DNA of 64,000 bases from an uncultured Bacteroidia bacterium. GTDB lineage: Bacteria; Bacteroidota; Bacteroidia; Bacteroidales; UBA932. A program made the translations under genes and the position numbers. This document shows, one piece after another, positions 54,896 to 62,414 of this stretch. Location of the stretch: assembly GCA_902798975.1 (NCBI GenBank), contig CADBYT010000001.1, forward strand, positions 62,001 through 126,000. The letters are read 5' to 3'. The notes below the pieces were generated by a model, which had not been told where the DNA came from, made no database searches, and worked only from the letters and a program-made list of their open reading frames with translations. Position 1 is the first letter of the stretch. Each line of letters starts with the position of its first letter.

Positions 54896-56002
54896 TCAGA
54901 TTTCCCGATCGTAACGGTCGCCGCTTTCCCAGTCACTCACGGTGATGACGGGGGTGACGTCGTCGAAGGTCACGGGATGGTTGGGATCCAGCGAGCCGGG
55001 ACGGTGAATGGTCAGGTTCACGCGGTACTGCTTGTTGGACAGCAGCGGGCCGGCGCCCAGCTGGACGGGATAGTAGTATTTCGTCCACCCGGAAGGATAC
55101 TTGATGGAAGCTTCCAGCACCAGCAGCGTAGCCCGGGCGCACCAGGTGGCGTCTTCGCTGACCGCACAGTTGTTGGGATAGGTGTAGAACGTGTGCGGAA
55201 CGGTGTAGCTGGCGCCGTAATTCACGACCTGTCCGGCCAGGGTGTCATAGAGCAAGTCTCCCTTCGGAGAAGCTGTTTCCGCGGCGAGACGGGCATACCA
55301 CTGTTCCGACGGCAGGGCGGACGGTTCGGAGCTCTCCCCGAAATTGATACGACCCGGGACGTTGATCAGGTAGCAGTTCTCCAGGCGGAACATATCCGCT
55401 TTCTGATACGCCGGGGAGCTGAAATCGTTCTTCACGCTCTCCAGGATCACGGAAGCCGCCAGACGATGAACGATGATGCTGATCTCTTCCCGGCCCTCGT
55501 GCAGGGTGACGGTCGGATCCTGACCGGTTCCGGAATGGCCGACCATCAGGAGTTTGGTCGACGTGGAATTCTTCAATTCATGCGTGAGGGCCAGAAAATC
55601 GGACTTTGTGGCCACGGCATTTTGCCCGGCCGTCCGGTCCTCGGAGTCGTTCACCACCGCCCAGACTTCCCGCTGTCCGGTGGAGCACTTGACCGTCATA
55701 CCGCTATAAGTGCCTTCCGTGGCGCCCAGCGGCGCGTCAAAGCCGGACGATGCGGCAATTTCCAGGTTCCCGGCATCTCCGCCGCTTCCAGCCCGGAACA
55801 CGAATATCTGCACGTTCTGGATCGCTTTCTCGTTGGTGACGCTCTGGGCGCCCACCTTGGTAAACGGGGCGTCAAGGCGAACCGAAAGCAGGACTTCGCC
55901 CGCTGCATCCGTAGATGGGCCCGTTGCGTCCGTTTTACTGCATGATGCTGCCAGCAGCGCGCATACGGCCAGGCAGGCAAGGGGAAAAAAATTCTTTTTC
56001 AT
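54896..56002 (-). CDS. Fimbrillin-like subunit 2 (FimA/Mfa1 superfamily lipoprotein)
   Basis: 368 aa with a lipoprotein signal (LACLAVCALLAASCSKTD). The mature N-terminal region has strands VLLSVRLDAPF and NVQIFVFRAG, then VHRLAASVILESV, YTVPHTFYTYPNNC, WTKYYYPVQLG and a final YRVNLTIHRPGSLDPNHPV with VTVSDWESGD. These are the hallmarks of the P. gingivalis FimA/Mfa1-type subunits that polymerise by donor strand exchange after cleavage by a gingipain-like protease. Confidence 0.85.
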   Translation of the reverse strand: MKKNFFPLACLAVCALLAASCSKTDATGPSTDAAGEVLLSVRLDAPFTKVGAQSVTNEKAIQNVQIFVFRAGSGGDAGNLEIAASSGFDAPLGATEGTYSGMTVKCSTGQREVWAVVNDSEDRTAGQNAVATKSDFLALTHELKNSTSTKLLMVGHSGTGQDPTVTLHEGREEISIIVHRLAASVILESVKNDFSSPAYQKADMFRLENCYLINVPGRINFGESSEPSALPSEQWYARLAAETASPKGDLLYDTLAGQVVNYGASYTVPHTFYTYPNNCAVSEDATWCARATLLVLEASIKYPSGWTKYYYPVQLGAGPLLSNKQYRVNLTIHRPGSLDPNHPVTFDDVTPVITVSDWESGDRYDREI

Positions 56003-56014
56003 TTGTTTCTGTAT

Positions 56015-57052
56015 TTAAATGGTTTCGGTGTACGTGGTCCCGCTGGTCCAGTCGCTGACCTGGACGGAAGCCGCGAGATTGGCTTTTTCAATTTTGTTGA
56101 ACGGCTGGTCTTCCGTATTGCCCAGGCCGATGATCGTCAGGTCCACCTGGTAGTCCTTGTTGCGCTCCAGCTTGCCGGTCAGCGCGACGGGATAGTAATA
56201 CGGGACGCCCTTGACCTGCACGACCACCATCAGGACGGTCGCCGTGGGCGTGAAGGTGGCGCTGAAGCCGTTGTTCGGGTTGGTACGGGCGTTCGGGAAG
56301 GCGTAGAAAAACTTGTTGGAGAACGCGTGCGCCGTATTCAGGCTCACGTCTTCGTTCAGCTCCGCATAAGTCAGGGACGCCTCCTGCGCCGCATTCCCGG
56401 CCGTGCCGATGACATGGCCCGCCACGTTGTCGCTGGTGGCGTTCTGGTTATACCAGACGGAGGCAGTAGCCGTTCCAGCCACGTTCTGGTTGCCCACCAC
56501 GTTGCACAGGAAGGCGCGCAGAACGCGGATGGTCCCGTACGGCCCGGGGAGTTTGTTGGTCACGGAGCCCAGCGCGACGCGCGCGACCTGGCGGGTCAGT
56601 CCCAGCGTCGCACTACCGCCGGTTCCGGAGGCAACCGTAGCGGTGGCGGAAGCCGTCATCAGCAGCCCGTCCGTCCGGTTGTCGCCCAGAATGACCGGGA
56701 CCTGCTCCAGTTCTGCGACGGTCGCTTTCGCATTGGCCGCGTTCAGGGCATCTCCCCGGTAATTGGCGAGGGCATAAATGGTCTTTTTGCCCGTCTTGAC
56801 CGCCATGACGGCTTGTTTCGCCTGGATTTCAGCGGACGTGCAGCTATGCGCGATGTCCAGCATCCCGTTGGAATCAAACACATAGAGCATCAGGGAATTG
56901 ACCTTCTTCTCCCCGGAGGTTGCTCCGGTGATGGCCTTGGTCGGTACGATTCCGCCCAGGTCGACGGTCAGTTTTCCCCCGTCGCCAGGCATCGGATCGC
57001 GGGCGCAGGCAGTGGCCAGCGCCAGACAGAACAGAATAGATAATTTTCTCAT
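56015..57052 (-). CDS. Fimbrillin-like subunit 1 (FimA/Mfa1 superfamily lipoprotein)
   Basis: 345 aa starting at ATG 57052, with a lipoprotein signal (MRKLSILFCLALATACARD). FimA-type pattern: VNSLMLYVFDSNGMLD, KTGKKTIYALANY, TRQVARVALGSVTN, NKFFYAFPNARTNPN, KGVPYYYPVALTGKLERNKDYQVDLTIIGLG and the terminal VQVSDWTSGTTYTETI. It differs strongly from fimbrillin 2, 13 nt downstream, so the pair looks like a major stalk subunit and an accessory subunit rather than a recent duplication. Confidence 0.87.
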   Translation of the reverse strand: MRKLSILFCLALATACARDPMPGDGGKLTVDLGGIVPTKAITGATSGEKKVNSLMLYVFDSNGMLDIAHSCTSAEIQAKQAVMAVKTGKKTIYALANYRGDALNAANAKATVAELEQVPVILGDNRTDGLLMTASATATVASGTGGSATLGLTRQVARVALGSVTNKLPGPYGTIRVLRAFLCNVVGNQNVAGTATASVWYNQNATSDNVAGHVIGTAGNAAQEASLTYAELNEDVSLNTAHAFSNKFFYAFPNARTNPNNGFSATFTPTATVLMVVVQVKGVPYYYPVALTGKLERNKDYQVDLTIIGLGNTEDQPFNKIEKANLAASVQVSDWTSGTTYTETI

Positions 57053-57073
57053 TTTCAATTAATTATTTAACTT

Positions 57074-59083
57074 TTAAAGGATCAAGTCGCCCCAGTCTTC
57101 CTCGGGTTCCTTGTGAAGATCATAGCGTTTAATCAGCGTGGCGATCTCCGGATCCAGGTTGCCCCGGCTGATGAAACTCCGGTCCTGTCCGCAGGCATTG
57201 AGGTAATGCTGGACGGCCGCCTGGTCATCGCCCTGACGGGCGTACAGGATGGCCAGCATGTAGTTCACCTGCGGTGTGCGGGACATCGGTTCCAGGATTT
57301 CCAAGGCGGAAAGGTTGCGGTCCAGGGCCACGTAGGCCACGGCGGTGTTGTAGTCGTGGTACGGGGACAGGAAGGCCAGCGCCGCCTGGTAATCGTGATC
57401 GCGGATGGCCTGCACGCCCTTCATGTAAACCGTGTCGAGTTCCGTCGTATGGACCGTGTCCTTGACCATGCCTTTGCGGTGAAGCGCAAAAGTGAAGCGC
57501 ACCGTCCGCAGACGCGGATAATGGGTATCAAGGACATGCCGGTACCACGGCTCCCCTTTCATGCGCTTCTCCCGTTCGTCGGGATCAGCGATGGCGGAGA
57601 ATTCCGCGTAGCGTGCCTTTTCCCGTTCAGTCAGGACCGTGTCCGCCGCCACCAGTGCATCCAGCCCGGCCCAGTCCTCCCCGCCCGGACGCGCCAGGAA
57701 GGGGATCTCCCTGCGGGCACGACCGCTGCCGCGGAGCGTGCCTTCCGAAAGGTCGTCCCCGACCGTGACGAACAGGCCGTCCTCGCGCAGCACGGAGTCC
57801 CGGACGTAACGGATGTATTTCTCGAAATAATCCGATGCCGCCTTGGAGCGCCGCAGGGTCAGGGCATTGTTGGCCGCCAGCGAGCCTTCCGGCGAAGCGA
57901 AGGCCGCAATGGTCACGCTGTCCAGTTCGAAGGTCTCGTTCAGCAGCAGGTTGCGGAGGTTCTCCCGGATGAAGGCCATCTCGCGCGCATTGTCGCCCAG
58001 CCGCTCGTCAATGTCCGCACGTCCGGTGCGGAAATCGATGTTGCAGGACGTGTTGGCTTCCACGTTACGGGAAATGACGACGGTCTTGTAGCGTTCCGTG
58101 CCGTCCACAAAGGCCGATACAGACGAGATATAGAACGTCAGCGGATCGCAGCGCGGCACCGTATATACCTGCCGCTCCTGTTCGTAGATCTCCCCGGAGA
58201 GCACGACGTCTACCTTGCGCAGCCGGGGACGCGTATGGATGGTCTGGACATAGTTGTACAGGAAGGTTCCGTTGTCGAAACGGACCACGGTATCCAGGCG
58301 GATGCCGTCCGTGACAATGGGCGCCTTGACGTACTTGTTGTACATCTTCTGGCGGTTGGCCTTGCGCCATTCGTTGCGCCGGCGCAGGAACTTGTTGGTA
58401 TAGTGTTCGATGGCCTCTTCTTCCGTCACGCCGAAATAGCTCTCGAACACCTCGTCCGAGACGAAGGTCGTGTCCGTCTTGAGGGCATAGACCTGCGGGA
58501 TGTTTCGCTCGATGAAGATCTCCAGGTTGCGCATGTCCACGAACGCGAGCGTATCGGTGACGATGCGCGAGAGGAATTTCTCATACTGCTGATATCCACG
58601 CAGTTGCGCCCTGCGGTAATCCACGCCCGTAATCACGACGTCGTCCAGACGCAGGCTGTCTTCCAGCACGAACATGTCCGGATGCAGGCGCAGTTGCCAG
58701 TGGGAATCCTGCATCTCAGGCGGGACCAGGACCTGGAATTCCAGGTCGATCTTGCCGTGCCGCTCTGCGATGTTGCGGAAACGGGCCGTCACCATGGCCG
58801 CGTCCAGCATCTCCGCCGCCACCATCTCGCCGCTCGCCTCGTCGCGGACCGCCTTCATGATGATCATCTCCCGGCCGTCCAGGTCCGTCACCCGCAGCGT
58901 ATCGCGTCTGGGCGCCTTCACATCGACGAATTCCGGCAGGTAATCCGCCTGCTTGGGAAGCTGCAGCGAGGCCGCCAGCTGGCGGCGGTACACGTCGTTT
59001 GCCTTGCGGCGGGTGCCGCAGGCGGAAAGCAGCGCGGCCACCAGCAGCAGCGGCAGCAGGTATTGAATCGCTTTGCGTCCCAT
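57074..59083 (-). CDS. Fimbrial-cluster lipoprotein, DUF3868/OmpA-like with TPR-like end
   Basis: 669 aa starting at ATG 59083 with a lipoprotein signal (LLPLLLVAALLSACGTR). The N-terminal third is beta-rich and includes VVITGVDYRRAQLRGYQQYEKFL, reminiscent of DUF3868 proteins next to Bacteroides fimbriae. A middle region (about 380-500) has an OmpA-like series ELDSVTIAAFASPEGS, NALTLRRSKAASDYF. The last about 120 residues are TPR-like (QVNYMLAILYARQGDDQAAVQHYLNAC). Probably an outer-membrane or peptidoglycan-linked assembly factor. Its ATG shares a base with the DUF3575 stop. Confidence 0.6.
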   Translation of the reverse strand: MGRKAIQYLLPLLLVAALLSACGTRRKANDVYRRQLAASLQLPKQADYLPEFVDVKAPRRDTLRVTDLDGREMIIMKAVRDEASGEMVAAEMLDAAMVTARFRNIAERHGKIDLEFQVLVPPEMQDSHWQLRLHPDMFVLEDSLRLDDVVITGVDYRRAQLRGYQQYEKFLSRIVTDTLAFVDMRNLEIFIERNIPQVYALKTDTTFVSDEVFESYFGVTEEEAIEHYTNKFLRRRNEWRKANRQKMYNKYVKAPIVTDGIRLDTVVRFDNGTFLYNYVQTIHTRPRLRKVDVVLSGEIYEQERQVYTVPRCDPLTFYISSVSAFVDGTERYKTVVISRNVEANTSCNIDFRTGRADIDERLGDNAREMAFIRENLRNLLLNETFELDSVTIAAFASPEGSLAANNALTLRRSKAASDYFEKYIRYVRDSVLREDGLFVTVGDDLSEGTLRGSGRARREIPFLARPGGEDWAGLDALVAADTVLTEREKARYAEFSAIADPDEREKRMKGEPWYRHVLDTHYPRLRTVRFTFALHRKGMVKDTVHTTELDTVYMKGVQAIRDHDYQAALAFLSPYHDYNTAVAYVALDRNLSALEILEPMSRTPQVNYMLAILYARQGDDQAAVQHYLNACGQDRSFISRGNLDPEIATLIKRYDLHKEPEEDWGDLIL

Positions 59084-59733
59084 CAGAAGATGAATTGAAG
59101 TGCGATCCGGACTTCGTCCGGCAATACGAACGCCTTGGTACCCTCTCCCGTCCGTGCTCCGCAATACGGGCAGGCATAGGAGACGTAGCGGGTCATCCCA
59201 CCCCAGCCAAAGAGACCGAAATCGACGTTCAACCAATGGTTTACGTGCACGGCATAACCAGCTCCCAGCGAAACGCCCACGGCATCCCCTTCCTCCGTCT
59301 CAGGCCCGAGCAGGCCGCCCCGGTTGTATTCCTGATACTGGATTTTCCCGCCGATCCACCAGCCCGAGTACGTGTACCAGGGCCACCAGCGGCCGTCCAG
59401 GTAATAGGTCTGCTGGCGCGCCTCGAACTGGGTATCCTGCCTGTGCCTCCACGTCCAGTTGTTGTAGCGTGCGCCCAGGCCGATCGTCCAGTTCCGGTGG
59501 ACGGAATACTGGGCCTCGGCGTTGAGCGTGCCCAGGAAGATGTAGTCGGCCACGTTCTGCGACACGGCCAGGCGCGCCCGGTGCTCCAGTTCCGAATCCT
59601 GCGCCCGCAGGGTCGGAACGGCCAGGCAGCAGGCTGCCAGCACGAACAGAAGAGGAACGAAGTACCGTACAGATGGAATATGGCATGATCGTGCACGGTC
59701 CCGGACTCCCGCCAAAAGATTCTTACATCTCAT
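59083..59733 (-). CDS. DUF3575-family outer-membrane protein of the fimbrial cluster
   Basis: About 216 aa from ATG 59733, which overlaps the ssb stop by 11 nt; the signal sequence (VRYFVPLLFVLAACCLAVPTL) starts unusually late, so a non-ATG start closer to it is possible. The mature part has NVADYIFLGTLNAEAQYSVHRNWTIGLGARYNNW, GRWWPWYTYSGWWIGGKIQYQEYN and a terminal RIALQFIF. DUF3575 proteins head many Bacteroides fimbrial operons and are predicted small barrels. Coupled to the next gene by TGATG. Confidence 0.78.
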   Translation of the reverse strand: MRCKNLLAGVRDRARSCHIPSVRYFVPLLFVLAACCLAVPTLRAQDSELEHRARLAVSQNVADYIFLGTLNAEAQYSVHRNWTIGLGARYNNWTWRHRQDTQFEARQQTYYLDGRWWPWYTYSGWWIGGKIQYQEYNRGGLLGPETEEGDAVGVSLGAGYAVHVNHWLNVDFGLFGWGGMTRYVSYACPYCGARTGEGTKAFVLPDEVRIALQFIF

Positions 59734-60070
59734 AAGACATCTGGGTAGGGTCGTCGATGATCTGGATTGAGTTGGCCACGATGTCCGTTCCGGTCCGGTC
59801 AACGCCGTCCAGTCCGGTGTAGTTCTGGTAGCGGATCCGGCCGAGAACACGCAGTTTCGTCCCCTTCCCGATCTTTCCCAGGTCCTGGATGTTGCGGCCT
59901 TCCCAGGCGATGACATTGTGCCAGCTGGTGTCGATGACGGCGGTCCCGTCCCGATCCTTGTAGGCATAATTGGTGGCCAGGCCGATTCGGGCCATGCGGT
60001 TCTCGTCGAAAGTCTGGATCCGGACATTGCCGACGATCCCTCGGAGTTCTACTTTGTTCAGTTGTTCCAT
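59723..60070 (-). CDS. ssb: Single-stranded DNA-binding protein-like (OB fold), first gene of the fimbrial operon
   Basis: 115 aa with the SSB core: MEQLNKVELRGIVGNVRIQTFDENRMARIGLATN, then TSWHNVIAWEGRNIQDLGKIGKGTKLRVLGRIRYQNY. It lacks the long acidic C-terminal tail (DDDxPF) through which canonical SSB contacts repair proteins, ending in DDPTQMSYEM. It therefore looks like a small SSB paralogue of the type carried by mobile DNA or natural-transformation systems. Its stop is overlapped by the DUF3575 start, placing it in the fimbrial transcript. Why is unclear. Confidence 0.88.
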   Translation of the reverse strand: MEQLNKVELRGIVGNVRIQTFDENRMARIGLATNYAYKDRDGTAVIDTSWHNVIAWEGRNIQDLGKIGKGTKLRVLGRIRYQNYTGLDGVDRTGTDIVANSIQIIDDPTQMSYEM

Positions 60071-60337
60071 GACATTAATACATTAAAAAGGTTTCCGGGA
60101 GTCCGGCCGCGCGGTCCGGATCCCGACCGCAAAGGAAGAGGCTTTCCGAACAGGACGAGCCCCTCCCGGGGGCGGAAGGGGCAAATAAATACGAATCATT
60201 TCCGTTTGTTTTGTTCTTTACGGAGCGGAACGGAAAAATGTCAGCGCTTTCTTACGATGAAAGTTTTATTTTGCGGATGAAAGAAAAACGCGAACCTGAA
60301 AAAAACGTGAAAAACTTGTCATCTTTCTTTCAGGTCC
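60071..60337. other. Divergent spacer; long leader of the fimbrial operon with two hairpins
   Basis: No gene. Hairpins: CGGGA-g-TCCGG with CCGGA-TCCCG (60096-60125), and GCCCCT/AGGGGC (about 60152-60175). The first would lie about 25 nt before the ssb ATG in the mRNA. No perfect TAnnTTTG faces the fimbrial operon; TATTTATTTG near 60182-60192 has a too-long spacer. The half towards 60300 is AT-rich. Confidence 0.45.
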
Positions 60338-60368
60338 TTGGAGAATTCCCGCCGGGGGGCCATCTTTG
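60338..60368 (+). promoter_or_regulatory. Probable promoter of the zinc-ribbon gene
   Basis: TTG (60338-60340) and CATCTTTG (60361-60368, one base off TAnnTTTG) are 20 nt apart, with the ATG 15 nt downstream. Confidence 0.55.
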
Positions 60369-60383
60369 GAAAAAAGCAAAGCC

Positions 60384-60767
60384 ATGAGTTACAAACTGCA
60401 CCACGAAGAAGAAGGCACCTGCCTGGAGTGCGGCTCCGTCATCCGGGGCCGCAAGGATAAACAATTCTGCAGCCTGAGCTGCAAAAACCGCTACCACAAC
60501 CGGGTCCTGATGAACAAGCGGCTGATGCGGGCCAAAACGATGGCAGCGCTCACAGGGAACCATACGGTCCTGGAAGCGCTGCTTCATGAGGGAAAAACGG
60601 GAGCGGAGATGCATGAACTGCTGGATCTCGGCTTCGATCCCGGTTATGTGACGGAACACCGGCGCGGCCACTTCAGGCACGATGAATATGCCTGCTTCGA
60701 CATCTGGTACTGCCGCACCGAGTCGCGGATCTTTAACGTCCGAAGGAAAGTCTCCGACCCACGTTGA
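60384..60767 (+). CDS. Small zinc-ribbon protein of unknown function
   Basis: 127 aa starting at ATG 60384. An N-terminal four-Cys motif, CLECGSVIRGRKDKQFCSLSCKNR (C-x2-C-x12-C-x3-C, about residues 13-33), looks like a treble-clef or zinc ribbon resembling those in DNA- or RNA-binding proteins. The C-terminal part (ALLHEGKTGAEMHELLDLGFD, then ACFDIWYCRTESRIFNV) is unrecognised. It is divergent from the fimbrial operon and overlaps the convergent nucleotidase gene by 35 nt. Confidence 0.68.
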   Translation: MSYKLHHEEEGTCLECGSVIRGRKDKQFCSLSCKNRYHNRVLMNKRLMRAKTMAALTGNHTVLEALLHEGKTGAEMHELLDLGFDPGYVTEHRRGHFRHDEYACFDIWYCRTESRIFNVRRKVSDPR

Positions 60768-61569
60768 CCTGGCCCATTTCCAGGCCCCACCGGCCGTCAG
60801 TGATGATGGGGACCCGCTTGCCGCGGGCGTTCTCCACATAGAGGAAATCGTCCACGAAGGTGTGCGTGTGGCCACCGACCACCAGGTCCACCCAGCGGGT
60901 CTGCGGGACGATGAGCTGGTCCACGTCATAGCCGGCATGGGACAGGAGAATGATCATGTCGCATCGCTCCGTCTCATGCAGATAGTCCTCCCAGCGCCGG
61001 GTCACCTCGACGTTGTCGAGCTGCTGCATACGGGAGGCGACGGTCTTCGTCACGGCCGTGGAAATATCGGACTCCAGGCCGATGAGGCCGATCTTCAAGC
61101 CCGCGCGCTCGAAGACGGCGTACGGCTTGACGTACTCGCCCAGCTCGAAGGGAGACAGATCGAGGTTGGCGCAGATGACCTTCGTGACGGGATTGAGCAT
61201 CTTGACGCGTTCGGTCAGGGCTTCGATGTCGTTGTCGAACTCGTGGTTGCCCAGCGTCACGCAGTCATAGGCAAAATCGTTGATGGCCTTGATCTCCAGA
61301 ACGCCGCCAAGTTCGGTGAAATACGGGGAGCCCTGGCTGAAGTCGCCGGCGTGCAGGAGCAGCACCCGGTCGGCGCCGTGGGCATTGCGGACGGAGTCCA
61401 CGAACGCGGCACGCTCGATGACACCGCCCACGCCGTCGTCCGCGCCGCCGCGAAGCGGCTCGAAATGGCTGTGGGTGTCGTTGGTATGCAGGATGACCAG
61501 CTTCGGTTGCGGCTGGCAGGCGCAGAAGGCCGCCAGGGCCGCTGCCAGTATGATATGGAACTTCTTCAT
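60733..61569 (-). CDS. 5'-nucleotidase-type metallophosphatase domain protein
   Basis: 278 aa starting at ATG 61569 with a lipoprotein-like signal (LAAALAAFCACQPQ). All metallophosphatase motifs are visible: HTNDTHSHFEP, GDFSQGSPYF, LGNHEFD, SHAGYDVD and GGHTHTF. This corresponds only to the N-terminal catalytic half of UshA-like 5'-nucleotidases. The substrate-binding C-terminal half is a separate gene 2 nt upstream in the operon (61572-62414). Confidence 0.88.
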   Translation of the reverse strand: MKKFHIILAAALAAFCACQPQPKLVILHTNDTHSHFEPLRGGADDGVGGVIERAAFVDSVRNAHGADRVLLLHAGDFSQGSPYFTELGGVLEIKAINDFAYDCVTLGNHEFDNDIEALTERVKMLNPVTKVICANLDLSPFELGEYVKPYAVFERAGLKIGLIGLESDISTAVTKTVASRMQQLDNVEVTRRWEDYLHETERCDMIILLSHAGYDVDQLIVPQTRWVDLVVGGHTHTFVDDFLYVENARGKRVPIITDGRWGLEMGQVNVGRRLSFGR

Positions 61570-61571
61570 CG

Positions 61572-62414
61572 TTAGTCCTCCTCCCATTCGTCATACGTGA
61601 GACGTCCGTCGGTGTGATACTCGAACGGCTGCCCGGCAGCCTTCAGGGCGCGGACTTTTTCCATCACGGCGTCGATGACGCGGCAATCCGTCATGATCAG
61701 GTCCTTCGCGTTCTTGCCGACCGTCAGGCCGTCCCCGCCGTCCAGCAGGAAGTCCACCGTGGCCACGCCATAGATCCTGTCAGGATCGAGGGGCTGGCCG
61801 CCCACGAGCAGGGTGTCGATGTGGTGCCGGTGCACGGCCATCTTCACGCCGCCCAGCACGAAAGGCCGGGAAGCGGCGATGGTTTCGAAGACCGCCTGCA
61901 GGTCGGAACCCTTGAGCGCCACGTAGGTCAGGTTGTTCTTGAACGGGAACATCGACACGAAGTCGTCCAGCAGGAGGTCTCCCTGCGGCAGGCTCACGCG
62001 GATGCCGCCGAAATTGAGGATGCCCACGTCCACCTTTTTCCGGGTCAACCGGGCTACGTCTTCCATGGTCAGGTCCACCCACCAGTTGGAGAGCTCGCTC
62101 TCCGGAGCGGAGGCGGCCATCGGGCGGGGGGCATAGCCGACCACTTCCTTGAGGTCCTTCATCTGCGGCTGCACTTCGATCAGGTCGGCGGCCACGCCGT
62201 AGGTGGCGCTCCCCTTCCCGTACTGCGTCCCGTTGGGAGCCGTGTAGACATCACCGGCGATTGTGCCGAGTGCAGTGTCCACGTTGTTCGCCGAAGGCGC
62301 AACGACACCGGTGCGGTGGCCGTCCATGCGGTATTTCTGCCACGAATAGCGATACTCGCAGGAGCATAGTGCAAGGACGGCCGCAGCCAGTACAATTACT
62401 TTTGCTTTAACCAT
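61572..62414 (-). CDS. 5'-nucleotidase C-terminal (substrate-binding) domain lipoprotein
   Basis: 280 aa starting at ATG 62414 with lipobox LCSC (VLAAAVLALCSCEY). It matches the 5_nucleotid_C domain: NWWVDLTMEDVARLTRKKVDVG, LNFGGIRVSLPQG, VSMFPFKNNLTYVALKGSDL and VATVDFLLDGGDGLTVGKN. The catalytic metallophosphatase domain is encoded just downstream as a separate lipoprotein, so both would sit on the same membrane face. The start lies 19 nt inside the permease gene. Confidence 0.88.
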   Translation of the reverse strand: MVKAKVIVLAAAVLALCSCEYRYSWQKYRMDGHRTGVVAPSANNVDTALGTIAGDVYTAPNGTQYGKGSATYGVAADLIEVQPQMKDLKEVVGYAPRPMAASAPESELSNWWVDLTMEDVARLTRKKVDVGILNFGGIRVSLPQGDLLLDDFVSMFPFKNNLTYVALKGSDLQAVFETIAASRPFVLGGVKMAVHRHHIDTLLVGGQPLDPDRIYGVATVDFLLDGGDGLTVGKNAKDLIMTDCRVIDAVMEKVRALKAAGQPFEYHTDGRLTYDEWEED

